From NCBI GenBank assembly GCA_018660265.1, contig JABJKS010000046.1, forward strand, positions 17,092-81,091: a stretch of 64,000 bases of DNA, in the 5' to 3' direction. The position numbers and the translations under genes are program-made. This document shows positions 55,569 through 63,870 of this stretch, one piece after another. This stretch comes from Rhodospirillaceae bacterium. GTDB taxonomy: Bacteria; Pseudomonadota; Alphaproteobacteria; GCA-2731375. Under the pieces are notes generated by a model, which saw nothing but the letters and a program-made list of their open reading frames with translations, was not told the origin of the DNA and searched no databases. Each line of letters opens with the position of its first letter. Position 1 is the stretch's first letter.

Positions 55569-57119
55569 TCACAAGATGCGGCTTTTCCGGTCACCCCAGT
55601 AACGGTCGCGCAGAACCCGTTTGTAGAGCTTGCCCGTCGGCAGGCGTGGCAACTCGTCCATGAAATCGATGGAGCGGGGACATTTCATTGTTGCCAGATG
55701 CTCACGGCAGAATGCCATCAGTTCGTCCACCAGCGCATCGCCGGGGCTCTCGTTTGGCATTGTTTGCACCACCGCCTTGACCTCTTCGCCGAAATCTTCG
55801 TTGGGCACACCAAAGACGGCGGCGTCCATGACTTTCGGGTGAGTGATCAGCAGGTTCTCGCATTCCTGGGGATAGATGTTGACGCCGCCTGAGACGATCA
55901 TGAAGGTGGCCCGGTCAGTCAGATAGAGATAGCCCTCGTCGTCCACATATCCCATGTCGCCGACCGTACTCATGGTACGGTCGGGAGAATAGGCTTCCTT
56001 TGTACGTTCGGCGTCGTTGAAATATTCGAACTCAGAGGCGTTGACGAACCAGACCGTGCCGGCGGTGCCGGTTGGACAGGGCTGCATATCGTCGTCGAAA
56101 ATATGCATTTGGCCAAACTTCACCTGGCCCACGGTGCCGGGGTGGGCGAGCCATTCCGCGCTGTTGCAGAAGGTCACGCCCTGGGCCTCGGTGGCACCAT
56201 AATATTCGTCGATCACGGGGCCCCACCAATCAATCATCTGTTGCTTGACCTGTACCGGGCAGGGGGCGGCCCCATGGACGACCACCTGTAGCGAAGAAAC
56301 ATCATAGGCGTTGCGCACCTCTTCGGGCAGCTTCAGCATGCGTGAGAACATGGTCGGCACCATCTGGCTGTCGGTGACCTGGTATTTCTCGACCAGGGAC
56401 AAATAGAGTTCCGGGTCAAAGCGTTCCATGATGATGGAGGTGCCGCCCATGCGAATGGTGAAATTGACTGCCGCATGAGGCGCTGAATGATAAAGCGGCG
56501 CGGGGAGGAGGAGGACGATATCCTCGCGAAGCTGCCATAGCTGCATCAGGAATTGAAAGACGGGCAGGGGGTTATCGGGCAGGTTCTCGGGCAGCGGGCG
56601 CAGGATGCCCTTGGGCTGGCCCGTGGTGCCCGATGAATAGAGCATTGCCGTACCGAGGCTTTCGTCCGGGATCGGCGTGTCCGGGAACTCTGCGGTGGCC
56701 TCGTCCAGGTTGACCACCTTGTCACCGTCGCCCGGCCCGTCCACAACGATACATAACCGTACGTTCGGGCAGTCGGCCAGGGCCGCCATGGCGACCTCGC
56801 GCCGGTATTCAGACGTGATCAGCACCTGGCTTTCCGAATTGTTGACGATATAGGCCACTTCTTCCGCAGTCAGATACGAGTTGATGCAGGTATAATAGTG
56901 CCCGGCCCGTTCGCCGGCGCCACAGGTTTCCAGATAGCGAACGTGGTTTTCCATGAAAATGGCGTAGTGATCCAGCCGTGCCAGACCCCGCGCGCGCAGC
57001 AGATGCGCCAGTTTGTTGCAGCGCGCCTCATAGTCACGATAGCTTACGGTCTCGCCGCTCTCGGCCATAATAAAGGCCGGCCTGTCTGGATGTTGCGCGC
57101 CATATTTACCCGGATACAT
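55569..57119 (-). CDS. AMP-binding acyl-CoA synthetase
   Basis: A 516-residue ANL-superfamily ligase: LYSSGTTGQPKGILRP (ATP loop), a PLYHSAPHAAVN segment, YYGATEAQGVTF, GDMGYVDDEGYLYLTDR and C-terminal catalytic Lys in RLPTGKLYKRVLRDRY. It activates a carboxylic acid as the CoA thioester; the acid is unknown. GGAGG lies 11 nt before the ATG. On the minus strand between an SDR and the DpkA-like gene, with 121 bp and 117 bp gaps that look empty. Confidence 0.93.
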   Translation of the reverse strand: MYPGKYGAQHPDRPAFIMAESGETVSYRDYEARCNKLAHLLRARGLARLDHYAIFMENHVRYLETCGAGERAGHYYTCINSYLTAEEVAYIVNNSESQVLITSEYRREVAMAALADCPNVRLCIVVDGPGDGDKVVNLDEATAEFPDTPIPDESLGTAMLYSSGTTGQPKGILRPLPENLPDNPLPVFQFLMQLWQLREDIVLLLPAPLYHSAPHAAVNFTIRMGGTSIIMERFDPELYLSLVEKYQVTDSQMVPTMFSRMLKLPEEVRNAYDVSSLQVVVHGAAPCPVQVKQQMIDWWGPVIDEYYGATEAQGVTFCNSAEWLAHPGTVGQVKFGQMHIFDDDMQPCPTGTAGTVWFVNASEFEYFNDAERTKEAYSPDRTMSTVGDMGYVDDEGYLYLTDRATFMIVSGGVNIYPQECENLLITHPKVMDAAVFGVPNEDFGEEVKAVVQTMPNESPGDALVDELMAFCREHLATMKCPRSIDFMDELPRLPTGKLYKRVLRDRYWGDRKSRIL

Positions 57120-57236
57120 TGTCGTCTCTTCCTCCCAGAGCTTTACTGCCCGTTCGGGTAAATGTTATCCGCACATTTGGTGTCCGTCCATGCTGATTGC
57201 ACCGGGCGTCAGGACCGGACTGGCTGTTGCCTGTCG

Positions 57237-58007
57237 TTATTGGGCGGTCATACCGCCATCAATGACCAACTCGGTGCCGGTCATCCAGGCTGACTCGTCT
57301 GATGCCAAAAACAGCACACCATTGGCAATATCCAGGGCGGTTCCAAGGCGACCCATGGGGGTTCGGTCAAGCAGCACCTTGTTGACTGCCGGTTCGCTGA
57401 ACCGTTCCGCAGTCAATGGCGTCGTTGCATATCCCGGATGGATCGAATTCACGCGGATATTTTCCTTGGCATATTGCAGGGCTGCGGTTTTGGTAAACAG
57501 CCGGACTGCGCCTTTTGCAGCCGAATAGGCAGGCGTTGTCGGGCTGCCGACGATGCCCATTATGGAAGAGGTGTTTATGATGGAGCCGCCGCCGCCCCGG
57601 CGCATGGCCGGGATTGCGGTTTTTGTCCCCAGAAAGGCCCCCTTGGCGTGCACAGCAAGTTCGCGATCCCAGGTTTCCTCCGTCAAATCCTCAATCTTGG
57701 AAGGGAAGGCGACGCCGGCGTTGTTGAAGAGGATATCCAGACGGCCATAGGCTTCCAGAGTATCATCGACAGCCTGCTGCCAATCCGATGCCGAGGTGAC
57801 ATCAAGGTGGCGGTATAGCACTTCGGCCCCCGTCTCACGCAACGCCGCTGCGGCGCGCTCACCCAAGTCATCTCGAATATCGGTCAGCACGACCTTTGCG
57901 CCTTCCCGTACAAACAGATGCGCCGTGGCCCCGCCGAAGCCCATCAATTCGCCTTCGATTGCAGCCGCGGCCCCGGTTAACAAAGCTACTTTGTTTTCTA
58001 ATCGCAT
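57237..58007 (-). CDS. Short-chain dehydrogenase with expanded glycine-rich loop
   Basis: A 256-residue SDR starting MRLENKVALLTGAAAA. The catalytic Ser (INTSSIMGIVG), Tyr and Lys (AYSAAKGA) are intact and DVTSAS and NNAG follow the usual spacing. The cofactor loop is unusual: instead of TGxxxGxG it runs TGAAAAIEGELMGFGGATA, about seven extra residues between TG and the GxG part. This occurs in some acyl-CoA-linked SDRs. The open frame extends 102 codons upstream into the divergent region but is not SDR-like. C-terminus TGTELVIDGGMTAQ is typical. Likely a 3-hydroxyacyl-CoA dehydrogenase of this cluster. Confidence 0.88.
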   Translation of the reverse strand: MRLENKVALLTGAAAAIEGELMGFGGATAHLFVREGAKVVLTDIRDDLGERAAAALRETGAEVLYRHLDVTSASDWQQAVDDTLEAYGRLDILFNNAGVAFPSKIEDLTEETWDRELAVHAKGAFLGTKTAIPAMRRGGGGSIINTSSIMGIVGSPTTPAYSAAKGAVRLFTKTAALQYAKENIRVNSIHPGYATTPLTAERFSEPAVNKVLLDRTPMGRLGTALDIANGVLFLASDESAWMTGTELVIDGGMTAQ

Positions 58008-58229
58008 ATCTATTTCCGCCTTTTCCGTAACCCATCCAGGGCAGTATCTTAACACATGCCCGAAGGTCGTCGAAAATGATCGTTGCTTGACTAAAATCAA
58101 CGCCCTCTGACGCCCAACGCGGCAACATATGCTCCCTTGGTCCCTGCCCGGTCCCCGCTTGATCCGCAACCATTCCATGCCCGCAAGCGGATGCAGCCCG
58201 GTGGGGGAATGCTGTCGGGAGGGAATTTG

Positions 58230-59375
58230 ATGCAGTCCATTTACTTCAAGGAAGAGCACAATCTGTTGCGCGATATGGTGCGCCGTTTTGTCGAGACGGA
58301 AATAAAACCCCATGGTGACGCTTGGGAGCGGGACGGCATGGTCCCGCGCGAGACGTTACGAAAGATGGGGGAGCTTGGCCTGTTCGGACTTCGATTTCCC
58401 GAGAAGTACGGCGGTAGCGACATGGACGTTTTTGCCATGATTGTCCTGGCCGAAGAATTAGGACGCTCCACCTTTGGCGGTGTCTCTGTCACCGTCATGG
58501 TCCACACCGCGATGTCCTCACCCCATTTGGTCTATGCCGGTAGCGAGGCGCAAATCCGCAAATACCTGCCCGACATTTTATCGGGCGAAAGCATATGTGC
58601 CATCGCGGTCAGTGAACCGGCGGCCGGTTCCGATGTCGGCGGCATTCGAACTCGCGCGGTCCGGGACGGCGATGATTGGGTTTTGAACGGCTCAAAAATG
58701 TTCATCTCCAACGGCTACTATGGTGATCTCTATTTCGTCGCGGCCAAGACGGATCTTGAGGCCAAGGGCTCGCGCGGTATTTCCATGTTCATAGTCGAGC
58801 GGGATACGCCGGGTTTCAAAATCGGTCGCAAGCTGGAAAAATTCGGCATCCATTGCTCCGATACCGCAGAGCTGTTTTTCGAGGATTGCCGGGTGCCGGC
58901 GGAAAATTTATTAGGCGAGGAGAACAAAGGTTTCTATGCCGTGATGCGGAATTTTCAGAATGAACGGCTGAGCATTGGTGCCATGGCCACTTCCGAATCC
59001 GCCACGGCGCTGGATCTGACCTTGGAGCATTTGCGCAACCGCCAGGCTTTTGGCGGTACCATGATCGAAAAGCAAGGTATTCGCCAGCGCCTTGCCACAT
59101 CACAGTGCAAATTGCTCGCGGCCCAGCAATTGCTCTATCATGCTGCCTGGCTGGATAGTGCAGGCAAAGACGCCGTGGCCGAGATTTCCATGGTCAAGGC
59201 CCATTGCGCTGAAACGGCACAGGAGGTGATGTACAATTGCCAACAATTCCATGGTGGCATGGGCTATATCCGCGATAGCCCCATCGAACGCATGGTTCGC
59301 GACGCCCGTTTGCACGCCATTGGCGGTGGTGCCACCGAGGTGATGCTGGAAGAGGTTGCCAAGCGCTGGCAATAG
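58230..59375 (+). CDS. Acyl-CoA dehydrogenase
   Basis: A 381-residue flavin acyl-CoA dehydrogenase: helical N-domain (EEHNLLRDMVRRFVETEIKPH), AIAVSEPAAGSDVGGIRT, the FAD strand GSKMFISNGYYGDLYFVAA and the C-domain QFHGGMGYIRDSPIERMVRDARLHAIGGGATEVM. The catalytic Glu is not certain by eye. ATG 58230 has GGGAGGGA 5-8 nt upstream; the 31 upstream codons look random. Divergent from the SDR gene, so both probably respond to one control region of 222 bp. Confidence 0.93.
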   Translation: MQSIYFKEEHNLLRDMVRRFVETEIKPHGDAWERDGMVPRETLRKMGELGLFGLRFPEKYGGSDMDVFAMIVLAEELGRSTFGGVSVTVMVHTAMSSPHLVYAGSEAQIRKYLPDILSGESICAIAVSEPAAGSDVGGIRTRAVRDGDDWVLNGSKMFISNGYYGDLYFVAAKTDLEAKGSRGISMFIVERDTPGFKIGRKLEKFGIHCSDTAELFFEDCRVPAENLLGEENKGFYAVMRNFQNERLSIGAMATSESATALDLTLEHLRNRQAFGGTMIEKQGIRQRLATSQCKLLAAQQLLYHAAWLDSAGKDAVAEISMVKAHCAETAQEVMYNCQQFHGGMGYIRDSPIERMVRDARLHAIGGGATEVMLEEVAKRWQ

Positions 59376-59443
59376 TGAGCGTAACCGAGAGAGCGTAACT
59401 GGCCCTGGAAAACACGACTTGGTTGATTGCTTCAAGCTAGCGA

Positions 59444-60637
59444 TTAAGATGCCTCGCCGGCGATCCCGGCGCTGCGTAGTTCGCGGATTTCATCACCACT
59501 AAGACCGATTTCGGCCAGAATTTCATCGGTATTTTCGCCCAGGCCCGGTGCTGCGGTGCGAATGGATGCGGGTGTGGCGGCAAATTGCGCTGCGTGACGG
59601 GCCTGGCGCACGGGACCGGCGATGGGGTGTTCGTTCTGTTCGACGACCTCGTTGGCCAGAACCTGGGGGTGGTCTATCAACTCCGAACGGGTCATGACCG
59701 GGGCACAGGCGACGCCTTCTGCATCAATACGTTCCAGCCAATAGGCATTGGTATTGGTTTCCAGGATCTTTTGTGTGATGTCCACGCGCTCATCGAAATT
59801 CCGGTCCCGCTGGGCTGGTGAATTAAAGCGGGGATCGTCCCGCCATTCGGGTTTCTCCAAGGCCCGGGTCAGGCCGGCCCATTGGGCATCGGTCATCACG
59901 GAGACGGCCATGTGGCCATCCGCCGTGGCATAAATCAGATCATTGAAGGCTGAGACACGATGTTGGGGAAAGGGATGATCAACAAAGGTCTGGCCGCCCA
60001 TATCCGTAGACCACAGAAACTGCATCATGGCATCCAGCATATTCAGCGTCACATGCTGGCCTTTGCCCGTGCGTTCCCGCACTAACAAAGCCGCCGTGAT
60101 GGCCTGACTGGCTGTCAGGGCAGTGACTTTGTCGGGCACCACGGTGCGCACCAGGCGTGGGCGCAGATTATCACCGCCGCCCTGGACAGAGGCCAGGCCC
60201 GATACCGCCTGAATTATAGGGTCATAAACCGGTTTATGGGCGTAGGGGCCGACGGCACCAAAGCCGGACATGGAGACATAGATCAAATTAGGGGCGAGGG
60301 GGCGGATATCCGCCTCACCTATACCGAGACGTTCAACGACGCCGGGGCGGAAATTTTGCACCAACACATCCGCCTCTGCCGCCAGGCGATGGAGAATTTT
60401 CTGACCTTCGGGACGTTTCAAATCCAGGGTGATAGAGCGTTTGTTGCGATTATTGTTCAAGAAGGAGGCGGAAAAGCCACCCTGTTGATTGGCTGTCGCG
60501 CGCACGTGATCGCCACGCCCCGGTGTTTCCACCTTGACCACATCGGCACCCTGGTCTGCCAGCAGCATAGTTGCGAACGGCCCCGCAATCATCGTGGTCA
60601 AATCAATGACCTTGTATCCGTCCAAAGGTCCCGTCAT
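59444..60637 (-). CDS. CaiB/BaiF CoA-transferase
   Basis: A family III CoA-transferase, 397 residues, starting MTGPLDGYKVIDLTTMIAGPFATMLLADQGADVVKVETP. Other landmarks: NNNRNKRSITLDLKRPEG, VQNFRPGVVERLGI, SMSGFGAVGPY and VVPDKVTALTASQAITAALLVRERTGKGQHV, where the Asp of PDK matches the catalytic aspartate. ATG 60637 follows GGGGACAG; the 89 upstream codons are not family-like. It moves CoA between acids, probably to the same substrate the synthetase handles. Convergent with the acyl-CoA dehydrogenase, 68 bp apart. Confidence 0.93.
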   Translation of the reverse strand: MTGPLDGYKVIDLTTMIAGPFATMLLADQGADVVKVETPGRGDHVRATANQQGGFSASFLNNNRNKRSITLDLKRPEGQKILHRLAAEADVLVQNFRPGVVERLGIGEADIRPLAPNLIYVSMSGFGAVGPYAHKPVYDPIIQAVSGLASVQGGGDNLRPRLVRTVVPDKVTALTASQAITAALLVRERTGKGQHVTLNMLDAMMQFLWSTDMGGQTFVDHPFPQHRVSAFNDLIYATADGHMAVSVMTDAQWAGLTRALEKPEWRDDPRFNSPAQRDRNFDERVDITQKILETNTNAYWLERIDAEGVACAPVMTRSELIDHPQVLANEVVEQNEHPIAGPVRQARHAAQFAATPASIRTAAPGLGENTDEILAEIGLSGDEIRELRSAGIAGEAS

Positions 60638-60867
60638 CTCTGTCCCCAATTTGCCCGCAACATCGTTGGCGTTAGATTCTGCGCCTGTTTTACATAGGGG
60701 CAAATCCTGCCGAATGCCGGGGAAAATAGCAACAAAAGCCAAAAATTGCCTATGCCGATATTTCCCAAAGGGCAAAAAATTCCCACTAATCCATAACGGT
60801 GTGCAAAATATTACAAAAATAATCCTATAAAAACAAATAGTTATCGTGGTTTCAGGAATTTTCAAAT
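60638..60867. other. Non-coding stretch upstream of the CoA-transferase and flagellin genes
   Basis: This part of the 315-bp divergent region (60638-60952) is increasingly A+T-rich and has no gene. It should contain the CoA-transferase promoter and any enhancer sites for the sigma-54 flagellin promoter. I could not pick a specific activator site. Confidence 0.5.
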
Positions 60868-60882
60868 TGGCACGCTTCTTGC
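60868..60882 (+). promoter_or_regulatory. Sigma-54 promoter of the flagellin gene
   Basis: TGGCAC-GCTTC-TTGC: perfect -24 (60868-60873) and -12 (60879-60882) elements with the required 5-bp spacer, followed by TTTTT. It lies 70 bp before the flagellin ATG, predicting transcription from about 60894 with a 59-nt leader. Class III/IV flagellar genes in Caulobacter-like alphaproteobacteria use sigma-54, so this fits. Confidence 0.88.
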
Positions 60883-60952
60883 TTTTTATTCTCCGGGTGC
60901 ACAACGCGCCGACCCTGCAGAAGCGGGTTTCATAGAATATGGGAATAATATC

Positions 60953-61768
60953 ATGGTACTTTCAGTCAACACAAACGTTGGCGCCATGCTGGCGCTGCAA
61001 AACCTCTCCAAAACCAACATGATGATGGAGAATACGCAGCTAGCTATCACCACCGGCCTTCGGGTCAGTGGACCGAAACAGGACGCTTCGTCCTATGCTA
61101 TCGCGCAAAATATGCGTGGTGACATTTCTGGCCTCGGCGCTGTTAAGTCAGCCCTGGCCAATGGCGAAGCAACCGTCAACACGGCCATTACGGCTGGTCA
61201 GTCGGTGTCTGATCTGATGACGGAAATGAAGGCTAAGGTGGTTCAGGCGAACCAGGCCGGTCTCGACTCCGCGTCGCGGACCTCGTTGCACAACGACTTT
61301 GTTGCGTTGCGTGACCAGATCTCGACAATCGTGGCCACGGCTGAGTTCAATGGAACAAATCTGGTGAAAGCCAGTGCTGGTGCGACGTCCGTCCTCAGCA
61401 CGGTTGATGGCTCAACGATTGCGGTGTCCGCCCAAAGCATGGACGCAACAACGTTGGCAATTCAAAGCCAGGTGTTGAACACCTCAGCTGGTGCGGCGAC
61501 GGCTCTGACCGCGATCGACTCGGCCATTACGACTGTGTCCGATAAGTTGGCGGCTTTGGGTTCCGTAGCCAAACGGATTGAGGTTCAGTCTGACTTTACG
61601 ACGAAGCTGACAGATATTCTGAGAGCTGGTGTCGGAACCTTGGTCGATGCGGATCTGGCGGAAGAGAGTGCCAAGCTGCAGGCGTTGCAAATCAAGCAAC
61701 AACTGGGTGTACAGGCTCTGTCAATCGCGAACTCGGGCCCGCAGACAATTTTGTCCTTGTTCGGTTAG
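60953..61768 (+). CDS. Flagellin
   Basis: A 271-residue short flagellin. Conserved N-terminal D0/D1 (VLSVNTNVGAMLALQNLSK, GLRVSGPKQDASSYAIAQNMRGD) and C-terminal D1/D0 (GTLVDADLAEESAKLQALQIKQQLGVQALSIANSGPQTILSLFG) are intact. There is almost no variable D2/D3 domain, which is the usual state of alphaproteobacterial flagellins. Transcribed from a sigma-54 promoter. No chaperone or other flagellar gene is present, so it is an isolated flagellin locus. A later FkbM methyltransferase may modify it or its glycans (inference). Confidence 0.96.
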   Translation: MVLSVNTNVGAMLALQNLSKTNMMMENTQLAITTGLRVSGPKQDASSYAIAQNMRGDISGLGAVKSALANGEATVNTAITAGQSVSDLMTEMKAKVVQANQAGLDSASRTSLHNDFVALRDQISTIVATAEFNGTNLVKASAGATSVLSTVDGSTIAVSAQSMDATTLAIQSQVLNTSAGAATALTAIDSAITTVSDKLAALGSVAKRIEVQSDFTTKLTDILRAGVGTLVDADLAEESAKLQALQIKQQLGVQALSIANSGPQTILSLFG

Positions 61769-61779
61769 TAGGGGGATGC

Positions 61780-61810
61780 GGGGTGCATCGCGATGGTGCG
61801 ATGCTACCCC
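61780..61810 (+). terminator. Hairpin after the flagellin gene
   Basis: A 12-bp G+C-rich stem (GGGGTGCATCGC pairing with GCGATGC-T-ACCCC, one bulged T, 6-nt loop) starts 12 bp past the stop. There is no U-run, so termination is likely but unproven; the stem may also stabilise the mRNA 3' end. Confidence 0.55.
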
Positions 61811-61820
61811 GGCCCCTTAC

Positions 61821-61859
61821 TAGGCCGAGCTTCTAGGCCGAGCTTCTAGGCCGAACGGT
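61821..61859. repeat. Tandem 13-bp repeats after the flagellin hairpin
   Basis: Two perfect copies of TAGGCCGAGCTTC (61821-61833, 61834-61846) and a degraded third (TAGGCCGAACGGT). Short and local; function unknown. Confidence 0.7.
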
Positions 61860-61865
61860 CTAGGC

Positions 61866-62520
61866 AGCGCCCAACCCACAAACAGATTTATTCCCAAGTA
61901 CGCCAAAGCGACACTGTATCGCCATAGCCCGCCACAATTCTCAATCATCCCAAAGTAATGGGACGGGGGGGGTGGTGGAAAAGTGACGCGGACCGAACCT
62001 TGGACCCCTAGACCACCACCGCTTGCGCCGGAGGAAGGGTAACGGGGGTGGCCACTCTCACGCGAGGCCTTTGGCACCGATCCGCGCCATGTATGAAGTT
62101 AGGCCGCAATCCTTGGCGAAACATTGACGGCCATCACACAAGTGGATGATTTTCTAAATCTATAAGAATTGATTATGTAAATTGCAACATTCGGCACCGC
62201 TACGCGAAACGGCGACCGGCAATGAAGCCGGCCGCCGTCGGGACAGAGGTGGGTTCGTACTCAGAACCCAGGTTGTGGCCTCGGATGCCGAAGGGGGAGG
62301 GATACTCGACATCCGCCCTCAAAATCGTCGTTCACGCGATAATCAGAGAGAGGTAACGCGTTGTGTGCCCTAAATAGATGGGGGCGCATTTGGGAATTAA
62401 CGAGTGACCATGATCACGATTAAGGTGATTTCCGGTTTTGGCTTTATCGTACATAATATGCACACCACCAAAATTTCTTTGGCAAAAAATCAGACAATGT
62501 CGTGACGCTACTGGACTGCG
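61866..62520. other. Non-coding stretch between flagellin and FkbM genes
   Basis: About 650 bp without a supported gene. It contains a run of nine G (about 61965), several low-complexity G/C-rich patches and an A+T-richer part from 62400. Short open frames on both strands lack ribosome sites or protein-like composition. Confidence 0.6.
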
Positions 62521-62574
62521 CCCCTTTGATTTGCCCCTTTGATATGCCCCCTTTGATATGCCCCCTTTGATATG
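62521..62574. repeat. Four tandem 13-14-bp repeats upstream of the FkbM gene
   Basis: Units CCCCTTTGATTTG, CCCCTTTGATATG, CCCCCTTTGATATG, CCCCCTTTGATATG run head to tail without spacers. The last ends 74 bp before the FkbM ATG. Unit length varies by one C, as expected from replication slippage, so copy number may vary between strains. Confidence 0.85.
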
Positions 62575-62648
62575 TAGGAGCCAACTTAAGACGCAATTAA
62601 CCATAACCCCGGATACTCCTCCGCAGCATAAATGTTGGGGAATATCTA

Positions 62649-63614
62649 ATGAACGAACTGGGTCCCCTGGTGGACACCATTGCCAAACTGGAGCCCTGGC
62701 GCGGCACCTGCACGGAGGGCAGTTTCGCCAATTTTCTCGGCGTGATGACAGACCTAGAATACGTCGCGCGGCACCATCCCTCCAACATCGAACAAAGTAA
62801 TGGCGAGAGCACCACCGTGGTGCATCCGCCGAAGGTTACCGATGGCGAAACGTTCTTTGAATTCGCCGCTATCAACAAAGCTATTCTCGAGGCAAAGGAA
62901 CGCTTTGTTATGCTGGAACTGGGCGGCGGCTATGCCGCCCGTTCAGTCGATGCACACCGGTTGCTGCAAACATTGAACCCCATGCCCTGTCAGTTGGTGA
63001 TCGTCGAGGCGGAACCAACCCATTTCCATTGGGCCAAATGTCACATGGCGGCCAACGGCATCGATCCTCAGGATCATTGGCTGATCAACGCCGCTGTCAG
63101 TACCGACTGCCATCCCAAAATGTTCATGCATGGTGCCGGTCTGTTCTATAACAGCTTTGTCGATCCCAGGGACGTGGACGAAATTGTTGCCGAGATCGTC
63201 AAAATAGACGGCACCGAACAGGTGGTTCGCAATTTGATGATAGGCGGACGCTGTGGCATACAGATGCCTTACAAAAGCGCCGCCGGTCAGGATCTGTTCG
63301 ATTATTCCTTCGTCTCTACCCTGTCATTGACCGATATCCTGACGCCTTTGCCCCTTGTGGACCTGATCGACATGGATATCCAGGGTGCCGAGGACGTTGT
63401 TATCGCACCGGCCATCGAGATGCTGAACCGGCGCGTCAAGCGACTGCATATCGGCACCCATGGCGGCGATGTGCACCGCGGTCTTTGGGATCTGTTCTTT
63501 GAACATGAATGGATCTGCGAGTTCGATTATTCACCGAACAGCCAACATGACACCCCCTGGGGCCCGTTCGAAACCATGGACGGCATTCTGCACCTGAAAA
63601 ACAGCCGGCTCTGA
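62649..63614 (+). CDS. FkbM-family methyltransferase
   Basis: A 321-residue SAM-dependent methyltransferase of the FkbM type. The SAM-binding loop is MLELGGGYAARSV near residue 90, the acidic end of strand 2 is VIVEAEPTHFHWAK, and LVDLIDMDIQGAEDVVIAPA holds the conserved DxQGAE. FkbM enzymes usually O-methylate sugars or polyketides. Position after flagellin suggests a surface or flagellar glycan, but no glycosyltransferases are adjacent. GGGGAATATCTA precedes the ATG. Confidence 0.85.
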   Translation: MNELGPLVDTIAKLEPWRGTCTEGSFANFLGVMTDLEYVARHHPSNIEQSNGESTTVVHPPKVTDGETFFEFAAINKAILEAKERFVMLELGGGYAARSVDAHRLLQTLNPMPCQLVIVEAEPTHFHWAKCHMAANGIDPQDHWLINAAVSTDCHPKMFMHGAGLFYNSFVDPRDVDEIVAEIVKIDGTEQVVRNLMIGGRCGIQMPYKSAAGQDLFDYSFVSTLSLTDILTPLPLVDLIDMDIQGAEDVVIAPAIEMLNRRVKRLHIGTHGGDVHRGLWDLFFEHEWICEFDYSPNSQHDTPWGPFETMDGILHLKNSRL

Positions 63615-63870
63615 GACATCCCGACGCGCGTGGCCACTCCGGAGGCTGTTGCACAGGCTGAAGGCATTCATCGGGAGTTGTTGCAATTGATCGTTTTCAT
63701 GATGAGTTCGGTAGAGAAAATTATCGCCTGTGTGTTTAATCCCAGAGTGTGATGGATAAGATTAAGTTGAATTTTTTTGGCCGTTCCCGATTGGAGTATG
63801 GCCATAACATCCTGGTGCATGAGGCCGTTCATATTAGCGATTAACGAGATATTTATGCGATAGGTTCTAG
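63615..63870. other. Non-coding stretch before the IS5-type element
   Basis: About 250 bp with no supported gene. A 71-codon minus-strand frame (63668-63883) runs into the IS end and lacks coding character. Confidence 0.5.

Noticed and set aside
61820..62077. 85-codon minus-strand frame after flagellin
   Set aside because: Composition is low-complexity and its end is translated from the 13-bp tandem repeats; no start signal.
62521..62574. Possible CRISPR array
   Set aside because: Repeats are 13-14 bp and directly abutting, with no spacers and no cas genes.
62332..62604. 90-codon minus-strand frame across the repeat array
   Set aside because: Its N-terminal part is just translated tandem repeat; no ribosome site.
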